Numbered from the stretch's first letter, positions 21,142 through 33,492 are shown. The stretch: 64,000 bases of DNA from Deltaproteobacteria bacterium (GCA_016182975.1 JACPFJ010000003.1:1-64000); one strand, 5' to 3'. Program-made: numbers and translations. The notes: generated by a model from the letters alone, not told the origin.

Positions 21142-21152
21142 GGTCGATCCTC

Positions 21153-21182
21153 AAAAAAACAGGGGCGGCCAAGCCGCCCCGC
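21153..21182 (-). terminator. Intrinsic terminator downstream of accA
   Basis: Minus strand GGGGCGGCTTGGCCGCCCCTGTTTTTTT. Confidence 0.8.
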
Positions 21183-21213
21183 GAAATTGTAAATGCAATA
21201 GTTAGGCTGAATG

Positions 21214-22170
21214 CTACTCCACGCAGCGTGTCATGGCCCGGAACTTGTTGTAGCGCCCCTCCACCAGTTCGTCGGCGGACAGCTTGGAGAGTTCCGCAAG
21301 ATGGCGGGCGATGGCCTCCTTCATGGCCTTGGCCGTGGCCTCGTGGTCGCGGTGGGCGCCACCTATGGGCTCGCTTACGATCTCGTCGATCACGTCCAGC
21401 TTGATGATGTCCCGGGCGGTCGGCTTGAGCGCCTCGGCGGCCTGGGCCCCCTTGGTGCCGTCGGACCAGAGGATGGCGGCGCACCCCTCCGGCGAGATGA
21501 CGGCGTAGACCGAGTGCTCCAGCATCAGGATGCGGTCGCCGACGGCGATTGCCAGCGCCCCGCCCGAGCCCCCTTCGCCGGTGATACAGACGATGATCGG
21601 AGTTTTCAGGCTGGCCATCTCGCGCAGATTGCGGGCAATGGCCTCGGCCTGGCCGCGCTCCTCGGCGCCGATGCCGGGGTAGGCGCCGGGGGTGTCGACG
21701 AAGGTGATCACCGGCAGCTTGAACTGCTCGGCCATCTGCATCAGGCGCAGGGCCTTGCGGTATCCCTCCGGGTTGGGCATGCCGAAGTTGCGGAAGACCT
21801 TCTCCTTGGTGTCGCGCCCCTTCTGGTGGCCGATCACCATGACCGGTCTGCCGTCGAAGCGCGCCGGGCCGCCCACGATGGCGTGGTCGTCGCCGAAGTT
21901 GCGGTCGCCGTGCAGCTCGACGAACTCGGTGAACATCAGCCTGATGTAGTCGAGTGTGAACGGCCGGTTGATGTGACGCGCCACCTGGGCTGTCTGCCAG
22001 CGTGAGAGGTTGGAGAAGATCTCCTCGCGCATCTCCTCGACCCGCTTCTCCAGCGTGGCAACATCCGCCCGGATGTCCAGCCCGCCGTTGGCCAGCAGGT
22101 TGAGCTCATCGATCTTCCTTTCAAGCTCGACGATAGGTTTTTCGAATTCCAGATGAAACGGGGTCGCCAT
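21214..22170 (-). CDS. accA: Acetyl-CoA carboxylase carboxyltransferase subunit alpha
   Basis: 318 aa; [47 protein letters not shown]. Confidence 0.96.
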   Translation of the reverse strand: MATPFHLEFEKPIVELERKIDELNLLANGGLDIRADVATLEKRVEEMREEIFSNLSRWQTAQVARHINRPFTLDYIRLMFTEFVELHGDRNFGDDHAIVGGPARFDGRPVMVIGHQKGRDTKEKVFRNFGMPNPEGYRKALRLMQMAEQFKLPVITFVDTPGAYPGIGAEERGQAEAIARNLREMASLKTPIIVCITGEGGSGGALAIAVGDRILMLEHSVYAVISPEGCAAILWSDGTKGAQAAEALKPTARDIIKLDVIDEIVSEPIGGAHRDHEATAKAMKEAIARHLAELSKLSADELVEGRYNKFRAMTRCVE

Positions 22171-22198
22171 GATGACACCTCATTCGATTTTTTTACTC

Positions 22199-25100
22199 TC
22201 ACTCGAAAGTCGCGGCATTATAGCCGAACAGCCTCTCCACTTCCAGCCTTAATTCATCGCTGGCCATGACGTTCATGCTCGCCGGCAGGGGCATGACGGC
22301 ATGGCCCCGCTCGGGGATGACGAACTGGATGCAGGCCGGCACCGGGCCATGGTGGCGCTCGATGATCGACTTCAGCGCATCGAGCTGCTCAGACGCCGTG
22401 CTGTCCGTGCGCAGGGTCAGGCAGACCTTCCTGGTGGTCTGGGAACGGGCCTCGCTCAGGAGCTTGATGTCGCCGGCCGGACCGCGGTTTTTCTGCTGCC
22501 ACTCGCTGCCCCCCTCCTTGGCGGCCTGCACCAGGATCTTGGCCCCCTTCTCCGTCTTTTCCAGCTTGCCCGTCACCAGCAGCGGGTCGTCGGATTTGAG
22601 CAGCGGCCCGGCAGTGGCGTAGATATCGGAGAAGACCGTGATCTCGACGCCACCGGAGAGGTCCTCGATGGTGGCGAAACACATGCGGTCCCCCTTTTTG
22701 GTGATGATCTCCCGGAAGGCCGAAACGATGCCGCAAACGCGTACCTCGGCTCCGTCGGGCATGTCCCCCAGGTTGGCGATCTCGGAGTTGGCCAGGCGCC
22801 TGATGTCGTCGATGTAGCGGTCCAGCGGATGGCCGGTAATCAGAAAGCCCAGGGCCTCCTTCTCGTACCCCAACTTCTCCTTGTCCTGCCACTCCGGGAC
22901 GTTGGGAAGCCTCATGCCGCCGGAGCCATTGCCCTTGGCCACCTCCTCGATGCCGAACAGGGAGACCTGGGCGCTGACCTTCTCCTCCTGGATCTTCTGG
23001 CCATAGGCCATGGCCCCCTCCAACCCCTCCATCAGGGCCGCTCGGGCCGCACCGGTGGAGTCGAAGGCGCCGCACTTGATCAGCGCCTCCAGCACCTTCT
23101 TGTTGGAGCGGCGCATATCGACGCGTTCGCAGAAGTCGAAGATGTCCTTGAAGGGGCCGTCTTTCCTGGCCTCCAGGATCGCCTCCACCGCGCCCGTGCC
23201 GACCCCCTTGACCGCCCCCAGGCCGAAGCGCATGGAGGCGCCCACCACGGTGAAGGAGAGGCCGGACTTGTTCACATCCGGCGGCAGCACCTCGATCCCC
23301 TGTTCGCGGCAGTCGGAGATGTTCTTGATCACCTTGTCGGTGCTGTCCATGTCGCAGGTGAGGAGCGCGGCCATGAACTCCACCGGGTAGTGGGCCTTGA
23401 GGTATGCGGTCTGATAGGCGATCAGGGCGTAGGCGGCGGAATGGGACTTGTTGAAGCCGTACTCGGCGAACTTGTGCATCAGGTCGAAGATCGCCTCGGC
23501 CTTTTTCGGATCAATGCCGATATTCCTGGCGCCCTCCAGAAAGAGCCCTTTCTGGCGGGTCATCTCCTTGTCGTCCTTTTTGCCCATGGCACGCCGCAGC
23601 AGGTCCGCCTGGCCAAGAGAGTAACCAGCCAGGGTGCGGGAGATCTGCATGACCTGCTCCTGGTAGACAATAACGCCGTAGGTGTCCCTCAGGATCGGTT
23701 CCAACTGCGGCAGGTCGTAGACCACCTGCTTGCGGCCATGCTTGCGGTCGATAAAATCATCCACCATGCCCGAGCCCAAGGGACCTGGGCGATACAGGGC
23801 GCAGGCGGCGATGACGTCCTCGAAACAGGAGGGCTTGAGCTTGACCAACATCTCCTTCATACCGCTGGATTCCAACTGGAAGACCCCGGTGGTGTTGCCG
23901 GCGGTTATCAGATCATAACTGGCCTGATCGTCGTCCCGAAGCCGGGTGATGTCGAACTCCGGCTCCTTCCCCTCCCGCACCAGCCTGACGGCGTTCTCGA
24001 TCACGGTCAGGTTTTTCAGTCCCAGAAAGTCGAACTTGACCAGACCGACCAGCTCGACATACTTCATGGAGTATTGGGTGTTGATGGAGCCGGTCTTCTG
24101 ATCCTTGTAGAGCGGCAGGAACTCTTCCAACTGGTCCGGCGCCACCACCACGGCGGCGGCGTGGGTCGAGGCGTGGCGGGTCAGGCCTTCCAGGCAGAGC
24201 GCGGTATCCAGCAGCTCCTTGACCTGCGGGTCCGCGGCGGACAAATCCTTCAGTTGCGGTTCCTGCTGCAAGGCCTTGCCCAGGGTCATCTTCAGGTCGT
24301 CCGGGATCAGCTTGGCGATGCGGTCCACGTCGCCGTAGCTCATGTTCAGCGCCCGCCCCACATCGCGCACCACCGCCTTGGCCCCCATGGTTCCGAAGGT
24401 GATGATCTGGCAGACCCGGTCGCGGCCGTACTTGTCCACCATGTACTGGATCACCTCGGCGCGGCGGTCCTGGCAGAAATCCACGTCGATATCGGGCATG
24501 GAGATGCGTTCCGGGTTGAGGAAACGCTCGAACAGCAGGTTGTAGGGGAGGGGATCGAGGTCGGTGATCCGGATGGCGTAGGCCACCAGCGACCCGGCCG
24601 CCGAGCCCCTGCCCGGCCCGACCGGAATACCCTGGTCCTTGGCCCAGCGGATGAAGTCCGAGACGATCAGGAAATAGGCCGGAAACTTCATGTCGCGGAT
24701 ACAGTCCAATTCGACCGCCAACCGATCGAAATATGCCTGTTGCTGCTCCAGCGTCATGTCGGGATACTTGGCCAGGATGGTTGTCATCCGTTCCTTGAGC
24801 CCTTCGGTGGCCAGCTCCTTCAGCATGTCGTCGTGGTTTTTGCCCTCGGGAGGATCAAAGTGCGGGAAGTAGTAGGTCTTGCCATCCACCGGCAGTTCCA
24901 GGTCGCAGCGGGAGGCCACGGCCACGGTGTTGCTGATCGCCTCGGGGGCATAGGCAAAGGCGGCCGCCATCTCCTCGGGCGTCTTGACGTAGAACTCGTC
25001 GGCCGAGAAGCGCATGTGGGTCGGGTCGCTCATGGTCTTGCCGGTCTGGATGCACAACAGGACCTCGTGGGCCCGGGCGTCCTCGCGGTTCAGGTAGTGG

Positions 25101-25753
25101 CAGTCGTTGGTGGCCACCAGGGGCAGCTTCAACTCGGCCGCCACCTCCAAAAGGCGCTTGTTGACGGCGTCCTGCTCCGGCAGGGTGTTCTCCTGCAGCT
25201 CGATATAGTAGCGCTCAGGGAAGAGCTCGCCGTACCAGCGGGCGGTCTCCAGCGCCTCATCCATGCGGCCCCGGCCGCACTGCATGGCCACCTCCCCCTT
25301 GAGGCAGGCCGACAGGGCGATCAGCCCCCCGGCGTGGTTTTGCAGCAGCTCGCGGTCGATGCGCGGTCGGTAGTAGAAACCCTCCTTGTAGCCGGCCGAG
25401 GTCAGGTAGGAGAGGTTCCTGTACCCCTCCATGTTCTGGCACAACAGGATCAGGTGGTAGGCCGCGTCGGAGATCCCCTTGGCGTCCCTGGAGAAACGGG
25501 AGTCCGGCGCCAGGTAGACCTCGCAGCCGATGATCGGCTTGATGCCGGCCTTCTTGCACTTCAGGTAGAATTCCACCGCGCCGAACATGTTGCCGTGGTC
25601 GGTGATGGCCATGGCCGGCATGTTGGTATCTTTCGCCTTGGCCACCAGGTCTTCCAGGCGGTTGGCGCCGTCCAGCAGGGAGTATTGGGTGTGGAGGTGG
25701 AGGTGGACGAATGGTGTGGAGGGGGTGTTCTCTGTGTTGTCGGATGTTTCCAT
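22199..25753 (-). CDS. dnaE: DNA polymerase III subunit alpha
   Basis: 1184 aa; PHP domain (FVHLHLHTQYSLLDGA), PDIDVDFCQDRR, FNKSHSAAYALIAYQTAYLKAHYP. Confidence 0.97.
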   Translation of the reverse strand: METSDNTENTPSTPFVHLHLHTQYSLLDGANRLEDLVAKAKDTNMPAMAITDHGNMFGAVEFYLKCKKAGIKPIIGCEVYLAPDSRFSRDAKGISDAAYHLILLCQNMEGYRNLSYLTSAGYKEGFYYRPRIDRELLQNHAGGLIALSACLKGEVAMQCGRGRMDEALETARWYGELFPERYYIELQENTLPEQDAVNKRLLEVAAELKLPLVATNDCHYLNREDARAHEVLLCIQTGKTMSDPTHMRFSADEFYVKTPEEMAAAFAYAPEAISNTVAVASRCDLELPVDGKTYYFPHFDPPEGKNHDDMLKELATEGLKERMTTILAKYPDMTLEQQQAYFDRLAVELDCIRDMKFPAYFLIVSDFIRWAKDQGIPVGPGRGSAAGSLVAYAIRITDLDPLPYNLLFERFLNPERISMPDIDVDFCQDRRAEVIQYMVDKYGRDRVCQIITFGTMGAKAVVRDVGRALNMSYGDVDRIAKLIPDDLKMTLGKALQQEPQLKDLSAADPQVKELLDTALCLEGLTRHASTHAAAVVVAPDQLEEFLPLYKDQKTGSINTQYSMKYVELVGLVKFDFLGLKNLTVIENAVRLVREGKEPEFDITRLRDDDQASYDLITAGNTTGVFQLESSGMKEMLVKLKPSCFEDVIAACALYRPGPLGSGMVDDFIDRKHGRKQVVYDLPQLEPILRDTYGVIVYQEQVMQISRTLAGYSLGQADLLRRAMGKKDDKEMTRQKGLFLEGARNIGIDPKKAEAIFDLMHKFAEYGFNKSHSAAYALIAYQTAYLKAHYPVEFMAALLTCDMDSTDKVIKNISDCREQGIEVLPPDVNKSGLSFTVVGASMRFGLGAVKGVGTGAVEAILEARKDGPFKDIFDFCERVDMRRSNKKVLEALIKCGAFDSTGAARAALMEGLEGAMAYGQKIQEEKVSAQVSLFGIEEVAKGNGSGGMRLPNVPEWQDKEKLGYEKEALGFLITGHPLDRYIDDIRRLANSEIANLGDMPDGAEVRVCGIVSAFREIITKKGDRMCFATIEDLSGGVEITVFSDIYATAGPLLKSDDPLLVTGKLEKTEKGAKILVQAAKEGGSEWQQKNRGPAGDIKLLSEARSQTTRKVCLTLRTDSTASEQLDALKSIIERHHGPVPACIQFVIPERGHAVMPLPASMNVMASDELRLEVERLFGYNAATFE

Positions 25754-25891
25754 GGGGTACGGCCTCCCGCTGAATCAATGCGACGGGAATTATGCCTCAT
25801 GCCAAGATATGGTGTCAAGGAATGGGAGGGAGGGCAAGATTTTGTGTGTAACGGCAGAGGGTTGGAGGACTGGAAGATGGTACAACCAAAA

Positions 25892-26299
25892 TCAATGCCC
25901 GCAAGCCTCACGGTGACCAAGCCCTTCCGCGATGAAGGCAACCACCAGGGTATTGAGGCTCACTCCTTCCTCTTTGGCACGTGCGGCAAGGCGTGAATGA
26001 AGGCTTTTGGGAAGACGGGCGACAAAACGCCCCGAAGCCTCGATAAGTTCTGCCGGACGCGCCAGCGGCTTAGGCACGGCACGGCCGGCGTCGATAGCCG
26101 CCGAGACCCATGACTCAAAGGCATCGCGGCCATTGGCCATGGCCTCCTCTATGGTTTCGCCATCCGACATGCAGCCGGGAAGGTCCGGAAAGGTGATCAG
26201 AAAACCGCCCCCCTCGCTTTCGGGCAACGGAACCACCTCGTGCATGTATTCCTCGAATCTATGCTCCGGCTTTCCCGGCTTGATATTTTTTACGCTCAT
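25892..26299 (-). CDS. HicB-family antitoxin
   Basis: Partial RNase H-like HicB core (GGGFLITFPDLPGCMSDGETIEEAMANGRDAFESW) plus C-terminal HicB/RHH-like segment; overlaps hicA-like gene. Confidence 0.88.
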   Translation of the reverse strand: MSVKNIKPGKPEHRFEEYMHEVVPLPESEGGGFLITFPDLPGCMSDGETIEEAMANGRDAFESWVSAAIDAGRAVPKPLARPAELIEASGRFVARLPKSLHSRLAARAKEEGVSLNTLVVAFIAEGLGHREACGH

Positions 26300-26541
26300 G
26301 ATTTTTTCCCCTTTACCTGATCGACCAGGGAGATGAATTGCCGTATGTAGACCGGCTTTATGGGACGATGCGCAGGGACGGTAACGGCAAGTTCGATTCC
26401 CTGGTATGAGAAAACATGGTGGCTGCCGCCGTGATTTCTGATTTCAATGCCGATTGAGGATGCAATCGATACAAGGGTTTCGATCCTCCAGTCACGTGGA
26501 TTGTTGCGCATAGCCGCAAGTTGTTTTTCAGCTTGACCCAT
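26296..26541 (-). CDS. HicA-family mRNA interferase toxin
   Basis: IEIRNHGGSHHVFSYQGIELAVTVPAHRPIKPVYIRQFISLV, HicA fold with catalytic His. Confidence 0.85.
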   Translation of the reverse strand: MGQAEKQLAAMRNNPRDWRIETLVSIASSIGIEIRNHGGSHHVFSYQGIELAVTVPAHRPIKPVYIRQFISLVDQVKGKKS

Positions 26542-26771
26542 AAAAAAATGATACTAAATGTGATACTGTTAGTCAACCGGAAACAATATGAAAAGAGCGG
26601 GAGTTCAATATATTATGTGTAGTGATGTGGAATTTGAGTCCAGTAAGCACAAGAAAGGTGGCACCCTGCACCCGCAGGTGCAACAAACTCCTTACAGCGA
26701 TATACTGTAAGCAGTAAAGGAGATATAATCCCGCGTTTGCGAGTGGATATTCACGCGAAAAGGAGTATCCC

Positions 26772-26849
26772 ATGGGAACGATAAAACCCTTTCTGATTAT
26801 GGCAATCCGGGTCGCCGGGGGGCACGGAACCATTGCCACCGTTCAGTAA
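26772..26849 (+). CDS. Possible 25 aa leader/small peptide
   Basis: MGTIKPFLIMAIRVAGGHGTIATVQ preceded by AAAAGGAG at good spacing; no homology available. Confidence 0.25.
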   Translation: MGTIKPFLIMAIRVAGGHGTIATVQ

Positions 26850-26922
26850 GGGGAGATTCAGGAGCCTGGATAAAACTAAGCGGGCAAGCTGGAACCAAAA
26901 ATCTTGAGAGGAGGAATGTGTC

Positions 26923-27771
26923 ATGATCAAGAAGACAGGATTGATGCTGCTGCTCTTTGTCCTTTTCGGAACTTCGATCTCCGCGGGAGCACAGAAAACC
27001 GTCACCAGTGCCATGCCTCCGGGAGAGGCCGGCGCAAAGGTATTCCTGGAGAGCTCCCCCCGTCACCATGAGTGGGTCACCATCGCTGTTCCCGGCAAGG
27101 ATACAAAGCTGTCGGCCTTTGTCGCCTATCCCGAGCGCAAGGACAAGGCGCCGGTCGTGATCGTCATCCACGAGATCTACGGCCTGACCGACTGGATTCG
27201 CGCCGTGGCGGACCAGTTGGCAGGGGACGGCTTCATCGCCATAGCGCCGGACATGCTGTCGGGAAAAGGGCCCGGAGGGGGAGGAACCGAGCGGTTCGGC
27301 AGCAGGGACGACGTTGTCAGGGCCGTGCGCGACCTGGCGGCCCCGGATGTGGTGGCCATGCTGGATGCGGTGAGGCGCTACGCCAGGGGCCTGCCGGCCG
27401 CAACGGACAGGTTCGCCGTGATCGGCTTCTGCTGGGGCGGGGGCCAGAGTTTCCACTACGCAACCGTGCAGCCCGACCTGGGCGCCGCCGTGGTATATTA
27501 CGGCACCTCACCCCAGCCCGAGGCGTTGGGTTCGGTCCGCGCGCCCGTGCTCGGCCTCTACGGCGAGGACGATGCCCGCGTGAACACCACGGTGGGACCT
27601 GCGGCGGCGCGGATGAAGGCACTGGGCAAGACGTTTGTCACGCACACCTTCAAGGGTGCGGGGCATGGATTCCTCCGGGCCCAGGACGGCCACGGCAGCG
27701 CCAACCTGGATGCCTCCCGCCAAGCGTGGCCCGTGACCATCGAGCATCTGAGGAGGTACCTGGAGAAATAA
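26923..27771 (+). CDS. Dienelactone hydrolase family protein (exported)
   Basis: VIVIHEIYGLTDWIRAVADQLAGDGFIAIAPDMLSG, VIGFCWGGGQSF nucleophile motif. Confidence 0.93.
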   Translation: MIKKTGLMLLLFVLFGTSISAGAQKTVTSAMPPGEAGAKVFLESSPRHHEWVTIAVPGKDTKLSAFVAYPERKDKAPVVIVIHEIYGLTDWIRAVADQLAGDGFIAIAPDMLSGKGPGGGGTERFGSRDDVVRAVRDLAAPDVVAMLDAVRRYARGLPAATDRFAVIGFCWGGGQSFHYATVQPDLGAAVVYYGTSPQPEALGSVRAPVLGLYGEDDARVNTTVGPAAARMKALGKTFVTHTFKGAGHGFLRAQDGHGSANLDASRQAWPVTIEHLRRYLEK

Positions 27772-27821
27772 TTACAGATGAGGCACATGCGCCGCTAGCA
27801 AGCGCACCCCTTGGGAAACAA

Positions 27822-27858
27822 AAAAGGCCCCGCCTCCCATACCGGAAGCGGGGCCTTT
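27822..27858. terminator. Bidirectional intrinsic terminator between convergent genes
   Basis: AAAAAAGGCCCCGCCTCCCATACCGGAAGCGGGGCCTTTGT. Confidence 0.75.
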
Positions 27859-27879
27859 GTCGTCGGCACGGGCATGCCG

Positions 27880-28809
27880 CTACTTATTTGCCTGCTTTGC
27901 AGCAGGGTTTGCCGCCGGTTTTGCGGCGGACATGCCGGCCGCCCTGAGCGCCTCCATCATGGCATCCCCCATGCGGGTCGGGCTGTCGGCCACCACCACG
28001 CCGCACTCGCGCAGGGTGCGGATCTTGTCCTCGGCCTTCCCCTTGCCGCCGGTGATGATGGCGCCGGCGTGCCCCATGCGCCTGCCCGGAGGTGCGGTTA
28101 CCCCGGCGATGAAGGCCGCCACCGGTTTCCTCATGTGCTCCCTGATCCAGTGGGCCGCCTCTTCCTCTGCGCCGCCGCCGATCTCGCCGATCATGAAGAC
28201 CGCCTCGGTCTGCGGGTCGCTGTTGAACAACTCCAGTACGTCGATGAACTTCATGCCGATGATCGGGTCGCCGCCGATGCCGACGCAGGTGGACTGACCC
28301 AGGCCGATGTCGGATAGCTGTTTGACCGCCTCGTAGGTGAGGGTGCCGCTGCGGGAAACGACGCCGACATTGCCCGGCTTGTGGATGTAAGCGGGCATGA
28401 TCCCGAGTTTGCACTGTCCCGGGGTTATGACGCCGGGACAATTGGGGCCGACCAGCCTGGTCCTGCTCTTCTCCTGGACGGCGCGGGCCAGGACCATGTC
28501 GCGCACCGGGATTCCCTCGGTGATGCAGACGGCCAGGTCCAGTTCGGCGTCGCATGCCTCCAGTATGGCGTCCACGGCTCCCGCAGGAGGGACGAAGATC
28601 ATGGAGGCATTGGCCCCGGTGCAGCGCACGGCTTCGTCAACCGTGTTGAAGACCGGGATGCCGTCGATATGGATGCCCCCCTTGCCGGGAGTTACACCGG
28701 CCACGATATCGGTGCCGTAAGCGCGGCATTGCCGGGTATGGAACAGGCCGCTGCGGCCGGTGATCCCCTGCACGACGATGCGCGAATTGTTATCGATCAA
28801 TATGGACAC
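27880..28809 (-). CDS. sucD: Succinyl-CoA ligase (ADP-forming) subunit alpha
   Basis: 309 aa; [55 protein letters not shown]. Confidence 0.95.
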   Translation of the reverse strand: MSILIDNNSRIVVQGITGRSGLFHTRQCRAYGTDIVAGVTPGKGGIHIDGIPVFNTVDEAVRCTGANASMIFVPPAGAVDAILEACDAELDLAVCITEGIPVRDMVLARAVQEKSRTRLVGPNCPGVITPGQCKLGIMPAYIHKPGNVGVVSRSGTLTYEAVKQLSDIGLGQSTCVGIGGDPIIGMKFIDVLELFNSDPQTEAVFMIGEIGGGAEEEAAHWIREHMRKPVAAFIAGVTAPPGRRMGHAGAIITGGKGKAEDKIRTLRECGVVVADSPTRMGDAMMEALRAAGMSAAKPAANPAAKQANK

Positions 28810-28830
28810 GTTTATCTCCTTGCAGTCGAT

Positions 28831-28899
28831 AGGTAGAGGTAGAGGTGGAGGTAGAGAAAAGGGCTCTTGATACTTTACCTTTGCCTCTACCTTTACCTG
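28831..28899. repeat. Quasi-palindromic intergenic repeat (GGTAGAGGTAGAGG family)
   Basis: AGGTAGAGGTAGAGGTGGAGGTAGAG ... CTTTACCTTTGCCTCTACCTTTACCT. Confidence 0.8.
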
Positions 28900-28903
28900 G
28901 TTT

Positions 28904-30067
28904 TCACGCCTGTCCCAGCATGGCCACGATCTTCCTGGCGCCGTCTCCCAGGGTTTCCCCCACCTGCACGTTCAGGCCGGACTCCATCAGGAGCCTTTTG
29001 CCTTCCTCGACGTTGCTGCCGTCCATGCGGACCACGATGGGCAGGGAGCGGTGTACCTCGCTGGCAGCCTCGATGATCCCCTGGGCAATGACGTCACAGC
29101 GCATGATCCCGCCGAAGATGTTGACGAAGACTGCTCTTACGCCACTGTCTTCCAGGATGATCTTGAATGCCTCGGCCACCTTCTCACGGTTGGCCCCGCC
29201 CCCTACGTCCAGGAAATTGGCCGGTTCGCCGCCGAATTCCTGGAGGACGTCCATGGTCGCCATGGCCAGGCCGGCGCCATTGACCATGCAGCCTATGGCG
29301 CCGGATAGCTTGACGTAGGCCAGGTCGTATTTGGCGGCGTTGATCTCCTGCGGGTCAAGCTGGGAGTAGTCCAGCATGTCGGGATATTCGCGGTGGCGGT
29401 AGATGGCGTTGTCGTCGAAGGTCATCTTGGCGTCCATTACCAAAAGCCGGCCGGCCTTGGTGACCACCAGGGGGTTGATCTCCACGAGAATGCAGTCCTT
29501 TTCCAGGCAACACTTGTAGAGGTTGAGCAGCAACCCCACGCATTCCTCGCAGACCACGCCGGTCAACCCCAGGGCCAGGGCGATCCTGCGGGCCTGGTAC
29601 GGCCTCAGGCCGGTAAAGGGGTCGATGGTCAGCATGTGGATCTTCTCCGGCGATTTGCTGGCCACCTCCTCGATCTCCACGCCACCCTCGGCCGAGGCGA
29701 TCAGGCAATAGCGGGACGATTGGCGATCAAGGGTGATGGAGACGTAGATCTCGCGCACGACCTCAACCGCTTCCTCGACCAGGATGCGGCGCACCTTGAG
29801 CCCTTCGGGGCCGGTCTGAATCGTGACCAGCTTCCTGCCGAACAGCTCCTTGGCCACTTCGCTGGCCTGTTCGGGGTGGTGGACGACCTTGACACCGCCC
29901 GCCTTGCCGCGGCCGCCGGCGTAGATCTGGGCCTTGATGACGCAGTGACCGCCCATCTCCTTGGCGGCCCGTTCCACCTGGTCGGCGGTGAAGGCGACGC
30001 GGCTGCGCGGGATCGGGATCTCGAACGCATTCAGGATCTCCTTGGCCTGGTACTCATGAATGTTCAT
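28904..30067 (-). CDS. sucC: Succinyl-CoA ligase (ADP-forming) subunit beta
   Basis: 387 aa; [59 protein letters not shown]. Confidence 0.95.
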   Translation of the reverse strand: MNIHEYQAKEILNAFEIPIPRSRVAFTADQVERAAKEMGGHCVIKAQIYAGGRGKAGGVKVVHHPEQASEVAKELFGRKLVTIQTGPEGLKVRRILVEEAVEVVREIYVSITLDRQSSRYCLIASAEGGVEIEEVASKSPEKIHMLTIDPFTGLRPYQARRIALALGLTGVVCEECVGLLLNLYKCCLEKDCILVEINPLVVTKAGRLLVMDAKMTFDDNAIYRHREYPDMLDYSQLDPQEINAAKYDLAYVKLSGAIGCMVNGAGLAMATMDVLQEFGGEPANFLDVGGGANREKVAEAFKIILEDSGVRAVFVNIFGGIMRCDVIAQGIIEAASEVHRSLPIVVRMDGSNVEEGKRLLMESGLNVQVGETLGDGARKIVAMLGQA

Positions 30068-30512
30068 TCAATAACCTCATTCGGAAATCCGTGATTTCAG
30101 CATGTAGACTTGCTAACTGTTCGGAAACGGTGTGGTAATGACCCGTCGTTGCTGGCATATATAGAAACGATAACATGCTGATGTTGATAGTCAATTGCGT
30201 AGCAAAATTGCTCTGGTAAACTTTGTTTCAATGCCGGCGAGTTTCGCCAAGAGGAACGCGCTTTCAATAATCGCAGAAAAGGTTTTGCATCCCTTAAAAA
30301 TGTGTGCTAAAAATTACTAAATTTTACTATGACTAAAAATGATCGCCACGCGCGCCCCCCCTGAAAGCAGTGGGCGCCTCGGTAATAAACCGTATTTAAG
30401 TTGTGATTGTCGGCCTTTTATCTGGCCACTAGCAAACTGCCGTCTTACAGGGTTCATTTGAATATTTTACTACGGCAGTAAATTTTTCCGGGAAACCGGG
30501 CAAGGAGCAGTC

Positions 30513-31647
<1,135 letters not shown>

Positions 31648-31648
<1 letters not shown>

Positions 31649-32469
31649 TGAGCATACTTGTAAATAAGGACACCAAGGTAATCACTCAGGGGATCACCGG
31701 GGCCACCGGCCTCTTCCATGCCCAGGGTGCTCGCGAGTACGGCACCCGGATGGTCGGCGGGGTCACCCCCGGCAAGGGTGGCACCACCATCGACGGCTTC
31801 CCGGTATTCGACACGGTGGCCGAGGCAGTTCAGAAGACCGGCGCCACCGCCTCGGTCATCTACGTACCGCCCCCCTATGCCGCCGACTCCATCATGGAGG
31901 CGGTCGATGCGGGCATCGAACTGGTCTGCTGCATCACCGAGGGGATCCCGGTACTGGACATGGTCAAGGTCAAGCACTTCATGCAGGGGAAGAGGACCCG
32001 CCTGATCGGTCCCAACTGCCCCGGTGTCATCACCCCCGGCGAGTGCAAGATCGGCATCATGCCGGGCTACATCCACAAGCCGGGCCGGGTGGGGGTCGTC
32101 TCGCGCTCCGGTACGCTCACCTACGAGGCGGTCTGGCAGCTCACTAGCCTGGGGATCGGTCAGTCCACCTGCGTCGGCATCGGCGGCGACCCGGTCAACG
32201 GCACCAGCCACGTTGACGTCCTGAGGATGTTCCAGGAGGACCCGGACACCGAGTACTTCGTCAGGGAGCACATGACCAAGCCGGTGGCGGCCTTCATCGC
32301 CGGCCGTACCGCCCCTCCGGGCAAGCGGATGGGCCATGCCGGCGCCATCATCTCCGGCGGCAAGGGTACCGCCGCCGAGAAGGTGGCCGTGCTGGAGGAG
32401 TGCGGCATCAGCGTGGCCGCCAGTCCGGCCGAGATGGCGCAGGCGCTCTTGAAGGTCTACAAGCCTTAA
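31648..32469 (+). CDS. Second sucD paralog with in-frame internal deletion (possibly non-functional)
   Basis: 273 aa; reads [16 protein letters not shown] where the intact paralog has [33 protein letters not shown]. Confidence 0.85.
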
Positions 32470-32567
32470 TTGCCGCTGGTAGATTTGAAGTACGAGAGGT
32501 TCTCATGCCGCCCGCATCCGCGTTATGCCGATGCCGGCGGCATTTTTCTTTGGCAGGCAGGATTGGT

Positions 32568-33266
32568 TCAGGATTTTTTGCGGGCGAGTTCGGCCTCGGA
32601 TGGCCGGATATATACCGGCAGCAGATCGGCCGGAGCGACTGTTTTGGCTGTACGGCACACCTCCATGGCCAGCAGCGTACCGTTGGCGGCACGTCCGGCG
32701 TGGTGCGGGAAGGGGGCGAAAATGGCACGTTCTCCCATGGCGGTGGAGATTGGTTCCCGATAGCGTAATGCCCCCTCGCCGGCGAAGATGACGGGCCTTT
32801 CGGTGGCTTCGCGGACCAGGGCGAGCAGGCGTTCGGGCGGCATGACACAGTCTGCGACAATGGGTGCCGGGATGAGGGGGGAGGTATCGTAGAGCGCTGC
32901 ATAGACCTCACTCTTGCGGGCGTCCAGCAGGGTGCAGACAGGATGGGCGGCCATGGGGAAATTCATGGCCAGAAGCGCCAGGGTGGAGAAACCGGCGCAC
33001 GGCCTTCCCGTGGCCAGCGCCAGCCCCTGCACCGTGGCCACCCCTGCGCGTACGCCGGTGAAGGAGCCGGGGCCGATGGCGCAGGCGAACAGGTCGATGT
33101 CGGCAATGGCGACTCCGACCGAGGCCAGCAGCCGCTCGATCTCCGGCACGAGGCGTGCCGATAGTGTCCGCTCGCAGGCGAACAGCGATTCGGCGACTAT
33201 GCGTTCTTCAACGGCAAGTGCTACGCTGGCGAGGGAGGTGGAGGTGTCGATGCAGAGGATGTTCAT
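32568..33266 (-). CDS. tsaB: tRNA threonylcarbamoyladenosine biosynthesis protein TsaB
   Basis: MNILCIDTSTSLASVALA, AIGPGSFTGVRAGVATVQGLA. Confidence 0.93.
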   Translation of the reverse strand: MNILCIDTSTSLASVALAVEERIVAESLFACERTLSARLVPEIERLLASVGVAIADIDLFACAIGPGSFTGVRAGVATVQGLALATGRPCAGFSTLALLAMNFPMAAHPVCTLLDARKSEVYAALYDTSPLIPAPIVADCVMPPERLLALVREATERPVIFAGEGALRYREPISTAMGERAIFAPFPHHAGRAANGTLLAMEVCRTAKTVAPADLLPVYIRPSEAELARKKS

Positions 33267-33492
33267 GGGGTGATGTCTTTCATTTGCAGCCTTGCGGGAT
33301 GGTTACGGTTTCAGTCGCGACAACTTACCTTGAAAATCGGGGTGAAAGCAAGTCTTGAATCAGTTTTCGAAACCCCGCGCCCTTCCGTGACGACCCATTT
33401 TCAGCACAAAAATTACTGGCTTGTGAAAACCCGAAAATAGTAGATAATGATTCTAAAAGGTAAACATATCGAAATCAGTATGGAGGACACCA

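Noticed and set aside
22301-25996. 1231 aa plus-strand ORF opposite dnaE
   Set aside because: Antisense shadow of dnaE caused by high GC3; His/Gln/Val/Gly-rich composition with no recognisable domain.
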